From Streptomyces sp. HUAS CB01 (lineage in GTDB: Bacteria; Actinomycetota; Actinomycetes; Streptomycetales; Streptomycetaceae): a stretch of DNA of 64,000 nucleotides. The first letter of the stretch is position 1; the number at the start of each line of letters is the position of its first letter. The translations under genes were made by a program, and so were the position numbers. Below, in pieces: positions 50,777 to 60,883 of the stretch. The stretch lies in contig NZ_CP129137.1 in the NCBI RefSeq assembly GCF_030406905.1, positions 3,740,001 to 3,804,000 on the forward strand, written 5' to 3'. The notes under the pieces are model-generated. The model worked only from the letters and a program-made list of their open reading frames with translations. It was not told the origin of the DNA and made no database searches.

Positions 50777-51026
50777 GGCGAGATCGACCACTGGTCCGAA
50801 TTGGGGATGCGGCGCAGAACCGCCTCCACGGGGTCGGAGGTTCACACAAAAGCCGCGTAATGAAGCCTTTGGGGGGTCCTACGGGCGAGTAGATGGGGCG
50901 GAAGGGCGTGCCGCACATCACTCTCCGCACTCTCGGGACGGGCCGACTCGCACCCTCGGAACGGGCCGGGCCGGCGCGTCCGCCGCCGTGCGGCGGCGTC
51001 CCGCCGGCCCGCTCGTCCCGGCCCTC

Positions 51027-51869
51027 TCAGCCGGCCGTGGCCGCCACGCCCTTGCCGGTGTCCGCGGAGTGGAGGGTCAGGCTGCGGTGGTTCAGCTCGT
51101 ACGTCACCTTGCCGGTGAGTGCGTCGGTGACGGCCTTCTCCACCATCCCGGCGGTACCGGCGCACATCTTGCGTGTGCTGGACAGCCGGCCGACGGTCAG
51201 CGTCGAGCCGGACGTCTTCGCCTCGGCCCGGAAGTCGTTGCAGCCGAGGTTGCCGCTGAGGGAGCCGTCCTTGCCGATGACGAAGTGGGCCTTGCCCTCG
51301 GTGCCGGCCGGCAGCGAGGCGGCCGTCTCCCCCTTCAGCAGGGAGGTGACGGTCCACTTGGTGCCGGCGAGCGGGGCCGCGGGCTGCGCGGTCAGCGCGA
51401 TGGAGTCGCCCTCGGCGGTGGCCAGGGTCAGGTTCTTCTCCGACACCTTCGCCTTCAGCGCGCCGGAGAAGGCGGCACGCAGCGCTTCCTCGAAGCCCGC
51501 GACGCCCTGCGGGCAGCCCATCTCCGTCATCTGGCCGGGCCCGACGGTGATGATGTCGCCCTTGATCGTCACGTCCGCGCCGAAGTGGTTGCAGCCGTAG
51601 TTGCCCTCGGCGCGGCCCTTCGCGCCGTCCTTGCCCGCCTCCCCGGTCGTGAACTCGACGTGGGCTCCGGCCGGGGCTGCGGTCCTCTTGCCGTCGACGG
51701 TCACGTTCTGGACGGTCCAGTGCACGCCGGTGACGGGGGCCGCGGGCCGCACGGAGCCGCCCGCTTCGTCCCCCGCACCCTGGCCGGGGCCCTTCTCGGA
51801 GCCGCAGGCCGTGAGCGTGATCGCGGCCGTCAGCGCGGCCGCCGCGGGAACGATCAGTTGAGTACGCAT
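51027..51869 (-). CDS. META-domain lipoprotein (two META/HslJ-like domains)
   Basis: The 280-residue product has a lipoprotein signal (MRTQLIVPAAAALTAAITLTAC) with lipidated Cys22. Two META/HslJ-type domains follow (about 48-165 and 168-275), each with a GCNxF motif (YGCNHFGA and LGCNDFRA) and a second Cys (MGCPQG, KMCAGT). The cysteines may form a disulfide in each domain. Such proteins are surface-exposed and poorly understood. The start is the ATG complementary to 51867-51869. Confidence 0.85.
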   Translation of the reverse strand: MRTQLIVPAAAALTAAITLTACGSEKGPGQGAGDEAGGSVRPAAPVTGVHWTVQNVTVDGKRTAAPAGAHVEFTTGEAGKDGAKGRAEGNYGCNHFGADVTIKGDIITVGPGQMTEMGCPQGVAGFEEALRAAFSGALKAKVSEKNLTLATAEGDSIALTAQPAAPLAGTKWTVTSLLKGETAASLPAGTEGKAHFVIGKDGSLSGNLGCNDFRAEAKTSGSTLTVGRLSSTRKMCAGTAGMVEKAVTDALTGKVTYELNHRSLTLHSADTGKGVAATAG

Positions 51870-51913
51870 GTCGTTCTGACGGGACGGGCGGGGCTGCGGT
51901 TCCCCGGGAGTCG

Positions 51914-52708
51914 TCAGGACATCACGGGCAGCAGCGCCGAGAGGTCCGAGCGCTCGCCGCTCGCGCTCACCCTCGCCGCGTCCCGCGCCGCCGCCCAGTC
52001 CTCGCGGCCCGTGGCCAGCCGGACCCAGGTCAGCGCGTCGGTCTCCACGACGTTCGGGGGCGTGCCGCGGGTGTGCCGCGGCCCCTCGACGCACTGCACC
52101 ACGGCGTACGGCGGGATCCTCAGCTCCACCGACCCGCCGGGGGCCTTCACGGCGAGCGCGTCCGCGAGCAGCCGGACGCAGGCGGCGAGGGCCTGCCGCT
52201 CGTAGGGGATGTCGAGCCCGGTCGCCCCGGCCAGGTCGTCGGTGCGGACGACCAGTTCGACGGCGCGGGTGACGAGGAGGTCGGCGAGGCGCATCGCACC
52301 GGACCGGGCGCGGACCAGCCGCTCGCCGGAGACGCCCTCCAGCGCGCCCCCGACCTCCTCCGCCGTCCGGGCGAGCAGGGCCGGGAGGTCCTGGGGCGGG
52401 CGCGCCGCCGCGCCCGTGCCCGCGTCGACGGCGCCCGCCCGCTCGGCGGTCGAGAAGGGCCAGTCCAGGAGTGCGACCTCCGCCTTCGCCGGCTCGGGGA
52501 GGGCGAGGGCCTCGGCGACGGCACCGAACGTCTGCGCGATGTGCGCCACGAGTTCGCGGACGGTCCCGTCCCCGGACCGGGTCGGCAGCGCCAGCTGCTC
52601 GGGAGTCAGTCCTTCCACCGCCTCCCGGAGATGCCCGAACTGCGCGAGGACGGCGGCGCGGATCCTGGCGGGGTCGTAACTGCGGGTGCGCTTCCTGGCC
52701 GGTGGCAT
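51914..52708 (-). CDS. Maleylpyruvate isomerase-family mycothiol-dependent enzyme (DinB-like)
   Basis: The 264-residue product has an N-terminal DinB/MDMPI helical bundle (about 15-170), with H55 in VRELVAHIAQTF at the family metal-ligand position, and a C-terminal sterol-carrier-like domain (about 175-260). Members use mycothiol as cofactor for isomerase or thiol transfer; here the substrate is unknown. It lies 44 bases before the META lipoprotein on the same strand. The ATG at 52708 begins MPPARKRTRSYDPARIRA. Confidence 0.82.
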   Translation of the reverse strand: MPPARKRTRSYDPARIRAAVLAQFGHLREAVEGLTPEQLALPTRSGDGTVRELVAHIAQTFGAVAEALALPEPAKAEVALLDWPFSTAERAGAVDAGTGAAARPPQDLPALLARTAEEVGGALEGVSGERLVRARSGAMRLADLLVTRAVELVVRTDDLAGATGLDIPYERQALAACVRLLADALAVKAPGGSVELRIPPYAVVQCVEGPRHTRGTPPNVVETDALTWVRLATGREDWAAARDAARVSASGERSDLSALLPVMS

Positions 52709-52834
52709 GCGGCCGAGACTAACCCGCGCCTCGGACACCGCACCGGGCCGCGGCGGCTGTCTGGCGGCCCTCCGGTGCCCGGCGGACGATGAGATGAAGG
52801 GGGGCCGTACCGGCGAGGAAGGAGAGTGGCGGAC

Positions 52835-53239
52835 ATGTCCGAGCACCCGCACAGCGCCCTGGTCCGCCGGGGCTACGAGGCGTTCGGCAGAGGCGACACG
52901 GAGACCCTCCGCTCCCTGCTGACGGCGGACTGTGTGCACCACGTACCCGGTGGCAGCCGGATCTCGGGGCACTACAAGGGCCAGGACAACATCCTGGACC
53001 TGTACCGGGAACTCGGCGAACTCACGGGCGGGACCCTGCGGGTCGAGCTCAGGGGCGCCTACCCCGACGGCCGCGGGCACGTGATGGCCGTGCACACGTA
53101 CCACGCCGATCGCGGGGACCGCGGGATCGAGATGCCCGGCGGGCTCTGGTTCACGATCGTCGGCGGCAAGATCTCCGACATCGACGAGTGCGTTCAGGAC
53201 ATCGACGAGGCGGACGCGTTCTGGGGCGTGGCCGGCTGA
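52835..53239 (+). CDS. SnoaL-like/NTF2-fold protein
   Basis: The 134-residue product shows the SnoaL-like pattern (ALVRRGYEAFGRGDTETLRS, FTIVGGKISDIDE) of a cone-shaped NTF2-like fold. The family includes ketosteroid isomerases and polyketide cyclases; no specific substrate is indicated. I prefer the ATG at 52835 because GGAG lies ten bases upstream; a GTG at 52826 is possible. Its 3' end overlaps the convergent M23 gene by 46 bases. Confidence 0.83.
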   Translation: MSEHPHSALVRRGYEAFGRGDTETLRSLLTADCVHHVPGGSRISGHYKGQDNILDLYRELGELTGGTLRVELRGAYPDGRGHVMAVHTYHADRGDRGIEMPGGLWFTIVGGKISDIDECVQDIDEADAFWGVAG

Positions 53240-54038
53240 GCCGTGAACGACTCCTTGTTGCGCGGTACGCCGACCCCGCGCCAGTGAACGGGATGCCGTG
53301 CGCCGCTTCGGGGTCGGGTCCGTCCATCAGCTGGAAGTGCAGATGCGGCTCGGTGGAGTTGCCCGAGTTCCCGCAGCGGGCGAGGAGCTGCCCGGCGCTC
53401 ACCCGCTCGCCCTCGCGGACGGCGAGCGAGCCCCGCCGCAGATGGGCGTAGACCGCCCAGGTGCCGTCCCCGAGGTCGAGCACGAGGTGGTTGCCGAGGA
53501 TCCGGCCCGTGCCCCCGAGCATCCGGACGACGCCCTCCGCGAGGAACCAGGGCAGCGCCGGCAGGGAGTTCCGGCTCATGTGATCGCGCTGCCGGTCGGT
53601 GGCGCGGACGACCGTGGCGTCCGCGACCGCGTACAGCGGGGCGTCGAAGGCGGGGAAGTCCCGGTTCCGCCGGGTCGGCGGCCACAGCGGGGCGAAACGC
53701 GGACGCGGGTGCTCCGCGGACTCGGCGACGATGTCGATCGCGAAGCTCTGGGCGCCCTCGTGGGTGCCGTGGCTGGGCACCCTGTCGGCCGGGCTGTTCA
53801 GCGCGGTCCAGCGGCCGGCGACCGGGGAGGCGGTCTCGACGGGACCGGTGTCCCGGGCGTCGATGCGGCGCCGGGCGGCCCGCCCCAGGGCGACGGTGAG
53901 CGCGATCGCTGCGGCCGCCGGCACGAAGCGCAACCAGTCGGGGTACCTCAGGTCCAGGACGCGGGTCAGGACGACCAGGGCGAAGAAGACCGCCCACAGC
54001 ACGCGGACGCCGACCGTCGCCGTCTTCCGTACGGACAT
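53194..54038 (-). pseudogene. M23 peptidase gene with an apparent 3' frameshift
   Basis: From the ATG at 54038 (GGAGG upstream) the protein has two membrane helices (about 9-28, 36-52) and an M23 domain: H93 to D102 region (THEGAQSFAIDI), AVYAHL, and HLHFQL (H232, H234). Up to residue 252 (GIPFT) the sequence looks native. After that the frame turns into Arg-rich nonsense (RATRSRSRLSRPRPRTRP) running to 53151. A shift of one base near 53283 restores a natural end, WRGVGVPRNKESFTAQ, stopping at 53194. This is either a true one-base deletion or a sequencing error. The catalytic domain is intact. It is cotranscribed with the ArsR gene (17 bases apart). Confidence 0.7.
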
Positions 54039-54055
54039 GACCGTTCCTCCCCCGG

Positions 54056-54559
54056 CTAGGGACGCGCCGCGGCGAGTGCCACCAGCAGCGGGACCACGCG
54101 GACGCCCGGCACCTCGTACCGGCCGCGGCCCGCGGTGTGCAACCAGCCCGCAGCGGTCAGCTGGCGCAGATGGTGGTAGATCTGGCCGGTCGTGCCGAGC
54201 CCTTCGAGCTCGGCGAGTCCGGCCGCGGTGCGGCGGCCGCCGACGATCTCGCGCAGCAGGCGCAGCCGCACCGGATTCCCCAGGGCGGCGAAGGCGTCGG
54301 CCAGGCCCGACCAGTCGTCCTCCAGCAGTTCCTCGGTGAGCGCGCCGACCTGCCACTCGTACCGCTCCCGCGTCGGCAGGCGCACGGCACCGGTGAAGAG
54401 CACCCCGCCCGACTCGGCGTCCGCCCGCACGAGCTGGTCCTTCAGCCCTTCGAGTGCCCAGAAGTCGGCGTCGGTGACCGCGGGCGGCGCGGGGCGGTCA
54501 CCGCTCTCCAGCGCCGCCATCCGCCGTTCCAGCTCGGCGACCCGCTCCTCCAGATCCAT
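54056..54559 (-). CDS. ArsR-like winged-helix regulator
   Basis: The 167-residue product has an N-terminal coiled coil (MDLEERVAELERRMAALE). A middle region of unknown fold is followed by a C-terminal winged helix (about 88-150: AALGNPVRLRLLREIVGG, TTGQIYHHLRQL). No metal-binding cysteines of ArsR/SmtB are present, so the signal is not a thiolated metal. It lies 17 bases upstream of the M23 gene on the same strand. A perfect dyad just before its start implies autoregulation and control of the M23 gene. Confidence 0.82.
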   Translation of the reverse strand: MDLEERVAELERRMAALESGDRPAPPAVTDADFWALEGLKDQLVRADAESGGVLFTGAVRLPTRERYEWQVGALTEELLEDDWSGLADAFAALGNPVRLRLLREIVGGRRTAAGLAELEGLGTTGQIYHHLRQLTAAGWLHTAGRGRYEVPGVRVVPLLVALAAARP

Positions 54560-54568
54560 GACTCACAG

Positions 54569-54586
54569 ATTACGTAGTTACGTAAT
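54569..54586 (-). promoter_or_regulatory. Operator of the ArsR-M23 operon
   Basis: ATTACGTA-GT-TACGTAAT is a perfect 8-bp inverted repeat starting ten bases before the ArsR start codon. Its position would let the regulator block transcription or translation start. Confidence 0.8.
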
Positions 54587-54621
54587 GCACGACAAGAGAG
54601 TCCCGCGGCCGGACACGGAGA

Positions 54622-54654
54622 GGCCCCCGCCCGGACCGCGTCCGGACGGGGGCC
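54622..54654 (-). terminator. Terminator of purSQL
   Basis: A 14-bp stem with one mismatch (54622-54635 with 54641-54654) lies 15 bases after the purL stop. Confidence 0.65.
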
Positions 54655-54669
54655 CCTGTCGTCGCCGAC

Positions 54670-56919
<2,250 letters not shown>

Positions 56920-57004
56920 GCTCGGTCGCTCCTTCGCGTGCGGATGGTGCTGCAGAGGCGGGCGAAGCGCTCAGTGGCTCCCTCGGCTGCTCCGGTGTCG
57001 AGGG

Positions 57005-57685
57005 TCATGCGGCGACCAGCCTCTTGATGATCGAGGTGAAGAACCCGAGGCCGTCCGTGCCGCCGGTGCCGATGAGGGGCTCCACGGCGTGCTCGGGGTG
57101 GGGCATCAGGCCGACGACGTTGCCCGCGGCGTTGGTGATGCCCGCGATGTCGCGCAGCGAGCCGTTCGGGTTCAGGTCCAGATAGCGGAAGGCGACCCGG
57201 CCCTCGGCCTCGAGCTCGTCGAGGACGCGCTCGTCGGCGACGTAGCGGCCGTCCATGTTCTTCAGCGGAACGGAGATCTCCTGGCCCTGCTCGTAGTCGG
57301 CGGTCCAGGCGGTCCCCGCGTTCTCCACCCGCAGCCTCTGGTCGCGGCAGATGAAGTGCAGATGGTTGTTGCGGAGCATCGCACCCGGCAGCAGATGGGC
57401 CTCGGTGAGGATCTGGAAGCCGTTGCAGATACCGAGGACCGGCATCCCCGACTTCGCCTGGTCGATGATCGTTTCCATCACCGGCGAGAAGCGCGAGATG
57501 GCACCCGCCCGGAGATAGTCGCCGTAGGAGAAGCCGCCCGCGAGGACGACCGCGTCGACCTGCTTGAGGTCCTTGTCGCGGTGCCACAGCGAAACGGGCT
57601 CGGCGCCCGCGAGGCGGACGGCGCGCAGTGCGTCCTGGTCGTCGAGCGTCCCAGGAAATGTGACGACACCGATACGAGCCGTCAC
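57005..57685 (-). CDS. purQ: Phosphoribosylformylglycinamidine synthase subunit PurQ
   Basis: The 226-residue class I glutaminase has the nucleophile in [10 protein letters not shown] and the catalytic His/Glu pair in MPHPEHAVE. It supplies ammonia to PurL. Its GTG start overlaps the purS stop (GTGA), indicating translational coupling. Confidence 0.96.
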   Translation of the reverse strand: MTARIGVVTFPGTLDDQDALRAVRLAGAEPVSLWHRDKDLKQVDAVVLAGGFSYGDYLRAGAISRFSPVMETIIDQAKSGMPVLGICNGFQILTEAHLLPGAMLRNNHLHFICRDQRLRVENAGTAWTADYEQGQEISVPLKNMDGRYVADERVLDELEAEGRVAFRYLDLNPNGSLRDIAGITNAAGNVVGLMPHPEHAVEPLIGTGGTDGLGFFTSIIKRLVAA

Positions 57686-57927
57686 GACTCCACCTTTACG
57701 ACGAAGTCCTCGATGACGGTGTTCGCGAGGAACGTTTCCGCCATCTCATGGATACGGGCGAGGGCGGCCTCGTCGACCGGCCCGTCGACCTCGAGTTCGA
57801 AGCGCTTTCCCTGACGTACGTCCGCGATCCCCTCGAAGCCCAGGCGGGGCAGTGCGCGCTGCACCGCCTGGCCCTGCGGGTCGAGGATCTCCGGCTTGAG
57901 CATGACGTCGACTACGACGCGTGCCAC
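57682..57927 (-). CDS. purS: Phosphoribosylformylglycinamidine synthase subunit PurS
   Basis: The 81-residue product begins [20 protein letters not shown], the PurS N-terminus. PurS dimers bridge PurL and PurQ in the FGAM synthetase complex. It is first gene of purS-purQ-purL. The frame is open far upstream, but only through the AT-rich promoter region. Confidence 0.95.
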   Translation of the reverse strand: MARVVVDVMLKPEILDPQGQAVQRALPRLGFEGIADVRQGKRFELEVDGPVDEAALARIHEMAETFLANTVIEDFVVKVES

Positions 57928-58226
57928 TGGCACTCCCGGTGGTGTGGTGCTGAAGGCGGTTCCCTCAGCGTACCCGCCCGAAAAATCTACGCGCATAGAT
58001 ATACGGAGAACACGAAGGGAAAATCCAAGGAAAAACCGCGCACGCCCATTGCGGAGGACACGCGGATGCAATTGGCTGGGCTTCCCAATACGACGCCGCC
58101 CGCTGTACAAAGGAATACAGCGGAAAGCAGCATTGACCCCGCAACAGCCGGAATACCGGATTCGCCCCGTGTCAGCACTGACCTGTACTGACCCGCACGG
58201 CGGACCGCAGGAAAGGACCGACATCC
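57928..58226. promoter_or_regulatory. AT-rich divergent promoter region of purSQL and lsrL
   Basis: The stretch 57980-58150 is clearly more AT-rich than the rest of the window. It contains the inverted repeat ATCTA-N6-TAGAT (57986-58001) and a poly-A-rich strand. On the minus strand TACGCT (complement of 57968-57973) could be the -10 of purS. It is a natural place for Lsr2-type binding and so for LsrL autoregulation. Confidence 0.5.
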
Positions 58227-58556
58227 GTGGCGCAGCGCGTAGTGGTGACGCTCTCCGACGACATCGACGGCGGAGCAGCAGCGGAAACGGTTTCGTTCGG
58301 GCTGGACGGGAAGTCGTACGAGATCGACCTCAATCGCGCCAATGCAAAGAAACTGCGCACCGCCCTCGCGCCGTACATGGCGGCGGGGCGCAAGGCGGCG
58401 AAGCACTCCGGCCGGCCGCACAAGGAGTACCGGCGCACCGACCTCGCCCCCGACCCCGCCGCCGTCCGCGCCTGGGCGCAGTCCAACAAGATGGACGTAC
58501 CGGCGCGCGGCCGGATCCCCAAGCGCGTGTACGAGGCCTTCCGCGAGGCGAGCTGA
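58227..58556 (+). CDS. lsrL: Lsr2-like nucleoid-associated protein
   Basis: The 109-residue product has the Lsr2 N-terminal oligomerisation domain (AQRVVVTLSDDIDGGAAAET, VSFGLDGKSYEIDL) and the C-terminal DNA-binding domain with the AT-hook-like RGR in MDVPARGRIPKRVYEAF. Lsr2 proteins silence AT-rich or foreign genes. Streptomyces have two; the paralogue in this neighbourhood (SCO4076 in S. coelicolor, from memory) is LsrL, less abundant than Lsr2. The GTG at 58227 follows GGAAAGGA. Confidence 0.92.
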   Translation: MAQRVVVTLSDDIDGGAAAETVSFGLDGKSYEIDLNRANAKKLRTALAPYMAAGRKAAKHSGRPHKEYRRTDLAPDPAAVRAWAQSNKMDVPARGRIPKRVYEAFREAS

Positions 58557-58637
58557 ACACCCGCCCGCACGGCGGGAGAAGACCCCCCGGACCGGCTCCG
58601 GCGAGATCCGAGTTGCGCTGCACCCCCGCAGGTGGGC

Positions 58638-58643
58638 TACAGT
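58638..58643 (+). promoter_or_regulatory. -10 box of tRNA-Gly (TCC)
   Basis: TACAGT lies 49 bases before the tRNA, the same hexamer as before tRNA-Asp copy 2. Confidence 0.5.
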
Positions 58644-58692
58644 CTGGATCACGCCGAGGGGCGAGGCCGGAAGGCCGGACCTCACGGAGCGT

Positions 58693-58764
58693 GCGGGTGT
58701 AGTTCAGTAGTAGAACAGCCCTCTTCCAGAGGGAAGGCGCAGTGTGCAATTCCTGTCACCCGCT
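58693..58764 (+). tRNA. tRNA-Gly (TCC) with atypical T-arm
   Basis: A 72-nt tRNA with acceptor GCGGGTG/CACCCGC, anticodon loop CTTCCAG and a normal anticodon stem CCCTC/GAGGG. The T-arm reads GTGCAATTCC where GTTCGAATCC is usual: G replaces psi55, and the stem needs a bulged T to pair. Details are in the findings. Confidence 0.88.
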
Positions 58765-58844
58765 CCGCACCACGTACCCGACCACCTCGGTGGATCAGGT
58801 AGAGTGGTGAACGCGCCGCCCAGTGAGAGCTGAGCGGATGCAAT

Positions 58845-58917
58845 GCGGACGTGGCTCAGTTGGTAGAGCATCACCTTGCCAAGGTGAGGGTCGCGAGTTC
58901 GAATCTCGTCGTCCGCT
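58845..58917 (+). tRNA. tRNA-Gly (GCC), copy 1
   Basis: A 73-nt cloverleaf with anticodon loop TTGCCAA, acceptor GCGGACG/CGTCCGC and a normal GTTCGAATC T-loop. TAGAGT at 58800-58805 may be its -10. Confidence 0.95.
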
Positions 58918-58924
58918 CGGGAAT

Positions 58925-58955
58925 GAAGGCCCTGGTCGTCTCGACCGGGGCCTTC
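58925..58955 (+). terminator. Terminator of the tRNA-Gly pair
   Basis: GAAGGCCCTGGTCG pairs with CGACCGGGGCCTTC, with one T-G pair, starting eight bases after the tRNA. Confidence 0.65.
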
Positions 58956-59066
58956 GTCGTGTTCACCCTTCCCTCCCGTATGCCGCCCGCCGGTTCTGAC
59001 ATTTGTCATGCGCGCCGATGACAGCGCGCACTCCCCGCGGCCGGGATCCGGCGGAACGCTGGAGCC

Positions 59067-60002
59067 ATGAACACCGAAGGGCACGTGATCGAGGCAGCCG
59101 GACTGCGCCGCAGTTACCGCGGCGGGTTCGAGGCTGTGAGCGGAATCACCTTCTCCGTGGGGCGCGGCGAACTGTTCGCGCTGCTGGGGACGAACGGCGC
59201 CGGCAAGACCTCCACCGTCGAACTGCTGGAAGGACTGGCCGCCCCGAGCGACGGCGCCGTGCGCGTCCTCGGCCACGACCCGTACCGCGAACGCGCCGCC
59301 GTCCGGCCCCGGATCGGGGTCATGCTCCAGGAGGGCGGTTTCCCCTCCGACCTGACGGCCGCCGAGACGGTACGGATGTGGGCCGGATGCACCAGCGGCG
59401 CCCGTCCCGTGGCGGAGGCGCTGGAGCTGGTGGGCCTCGGCCGCCGGTCCGGCGTACGGGTCAAGCAGCTGTCCGGCGGTGAGCGGCGCAGGCTCGACCT
59501 GGCTCTGGCCCTGCTCGGCCGGCCCGAGGTGCTCTTCCTCGACGAACCGACGACCGGCCTCGACGCCGAAGGGCGCCGCGACACCTGGGAACTCGTGCGG
59601 GAACTGCGGGACACCGGCACGACCGTGCTGCTGACCACGCACTACCTGGAGGAGGCGGAGAGCCTCGCCGACCGGCTGGCGATCATGCACGCCGGACGGA
59701 TCGTCGCCACCGGCACCCCGGAGGAGGTGACCGCCTCGCGGCCGTCGCGTATCCGCTTCGTCCTGCCGCGGGAGGTGCCCGCCTCCCGGCTGCCGCTCAC
59801 GCTGCGGGCCGCCGCGGACGGGCAGCGCGTCGAGATCCGCACCCGTGAACTGCAGCGCTCGCTCGGCGAACTGCTGCGCTGGGCCGACGAGTCCGGCGTT
59901 CGCCTCGACCGCCTCGACGCCCGCTCCGCCTCACTCGAGGAGGCGTTCCTGGAGATCGCCCGACCGGGCACGGACTCGGAACCGGCAGGAGCCGCCCTGT
60001 GA
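59067..60002 (+). CDS. ABC exporter ATP-binding protein
   Basis: The 311-residue ATPase has Walker A GTNGAGKT (41-48), a Q-loop (MLQEGG), signature LSGGER (135-140), Walker B VLFLDEP (155-161) and the switch His in TTHYLEEAE. The C-terminal 80 residues match DrrA-type exporter ATPases. It powers the permease encoded at 59999, whose start overlaps this stop (GTGA). The downstream kinase/regulator pair suggests induction by the exported compound or by membrane stress. Confidence 0.92.
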   Translation: MNTEGHVIEAAGLRRSYRGGFEAVSGITFSVGRGELFALLGTNGAGKTSTVELLEGLAAPSDGAVRVLGHDPYRERAAVRPRIGVMLQEGGFPSDLTAAETVRMWAGCTSGARPVAEALELVGLGRRSGVRVKQLSGGERRRLDLALALLGRPEVLFLDEPTTGLDAEGRRDTWELVRELRDTGTTVLLTTHYLEEAESLADRLAIMHAGRIVATGTPEEVTASRPSRIRFVLPREVPASRLPLTLRAAADGQRVEIRTRELQRSLGELLRWADESGVRLDRLDARSASLEEAFLEIARPGTDSEPAGAAL

Positions 60003-60859
60003 ACACGAACACCACGCACACGAACACCACGCACACGAACACCACGCGGACGGAGACGGCGGGCGCGAGCGGGACCGGGACCGGCGCCGGCGCCGGGACC
60101 ACGGCCGCCGGGCGGCTGGGCGCGCTCGGCCGGGCCGAGATGACCCTCCTCGTCCGGAACCGGACCGCGCTGTTCGTCGCCCTGCTCATGCCCGTCGCGA
60201 TGGTGGGCGCCCTGCGCGGGACGCTCGGCGGGATGGACCTCGCGGGAGCCGGCCTGAGCGTCGAGGAGGCCCTCGTGACCGGCGGCGTCGGCATGGTGCT
60301 GATCCTCGTCGTGTACCTCAACCTCACCTCGGCCTTCGTGGCACGGCGCGAGGAACTGGTGCTCAAGCGGCTGCGGACGGGCGAGGTGTCGGACACGGAG
60401 ATCCTCGCCGGGACGGCACTGCCGGCCGCCGCGCTCGCGCTCGCGCAGAGCGTGCTGGTGGTCGTGGCCGGGGTCGCGATCCTCGGCGCCGGCGGCCCCC
60501 GGCACCCCGAACTCCTTGTCGCCGGGCTGCTGCTGGGCACCGTCGTGATGACGGCACTGGCCGCCGCGACCTCCGCGATCACCCGGACCGTGGAGAGCGC
60601 GCAGATCACCACCCTGCCGCTGTTCATGGTCTCGGCCGGCGGCTCGGGGCTGTTCATCCCGCTCGACGTCCTGCCCGACCGGGTCGCCTCGGTGTGCGAA
60701 CTGCTGCCGATGACCGGCGTGATGCGCCTCGTGGAGGCCGGAGTGAGCGGCGGTGCGGACGCGGGACAGCTGACCGGCGCGGCGCTCAACGCGCTGGCCT
60801 GGACCGTCATCTCGGTGTTTGCTGTGCGACGGTGGTTCCGCTGGGAGCCGAGGCGCTGA
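59999..60859 (+). CDS. ABC-2-type exporter permease
   Basis: The 286-residue membrane protein has six hydrophobic segments (from about 57 to 275). It has the ABC-2 motif (VESAQITTLPLFMVSAGGSG, then LLPMTGVMRLVEAG). The N-terminus holds three near-identical NTTHT units, from a 15-bp DNA repeat, before the first helix. It is translationally coupled to the ATPase. The substrate is unknown. Confidence 0.9.
   Translation: MNTNTTHTNTTHTNTTRTETAGASGTGTGAGAGTTAAGRLGALGRAEMTLLVRNRTALFVALLMPVAMVGALRGTLGGMDLAGAGLSVEEALVTGGVGMVLILVVYLNLTSAFVARREELVLKRLRTGEVSDTEILAGTALPAAALALAQSVLVVVAGVAILGAGGPRHPELLVAGLLLGTVVMTALAAATSAITRTVESAQITTLPLFMVSAGGSGLFIPLDVLPDRVASVCELLPMTGVMRLVEAGVSGGADAGQLTGAALNALAWTVISVFAVRRWFRWEPRR
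60005..60050 (+). repeat. 15-bp coding repeat in the permease N-terminus
   Basis: Three copies of ACGAACACCACGCAC (last one diverged) encode NTTHT. They are outside the membrane domain. Confidence 0.8.
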
Positions 60860-60883
60860 GGACGGGACGGACGGGGGTCCGGA

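Noticed and set aside
48772..50892. A 706-codon plus-strand frame opposite purM and purF
   Set aside because: Antisense shadow of highly conserved purine genes.
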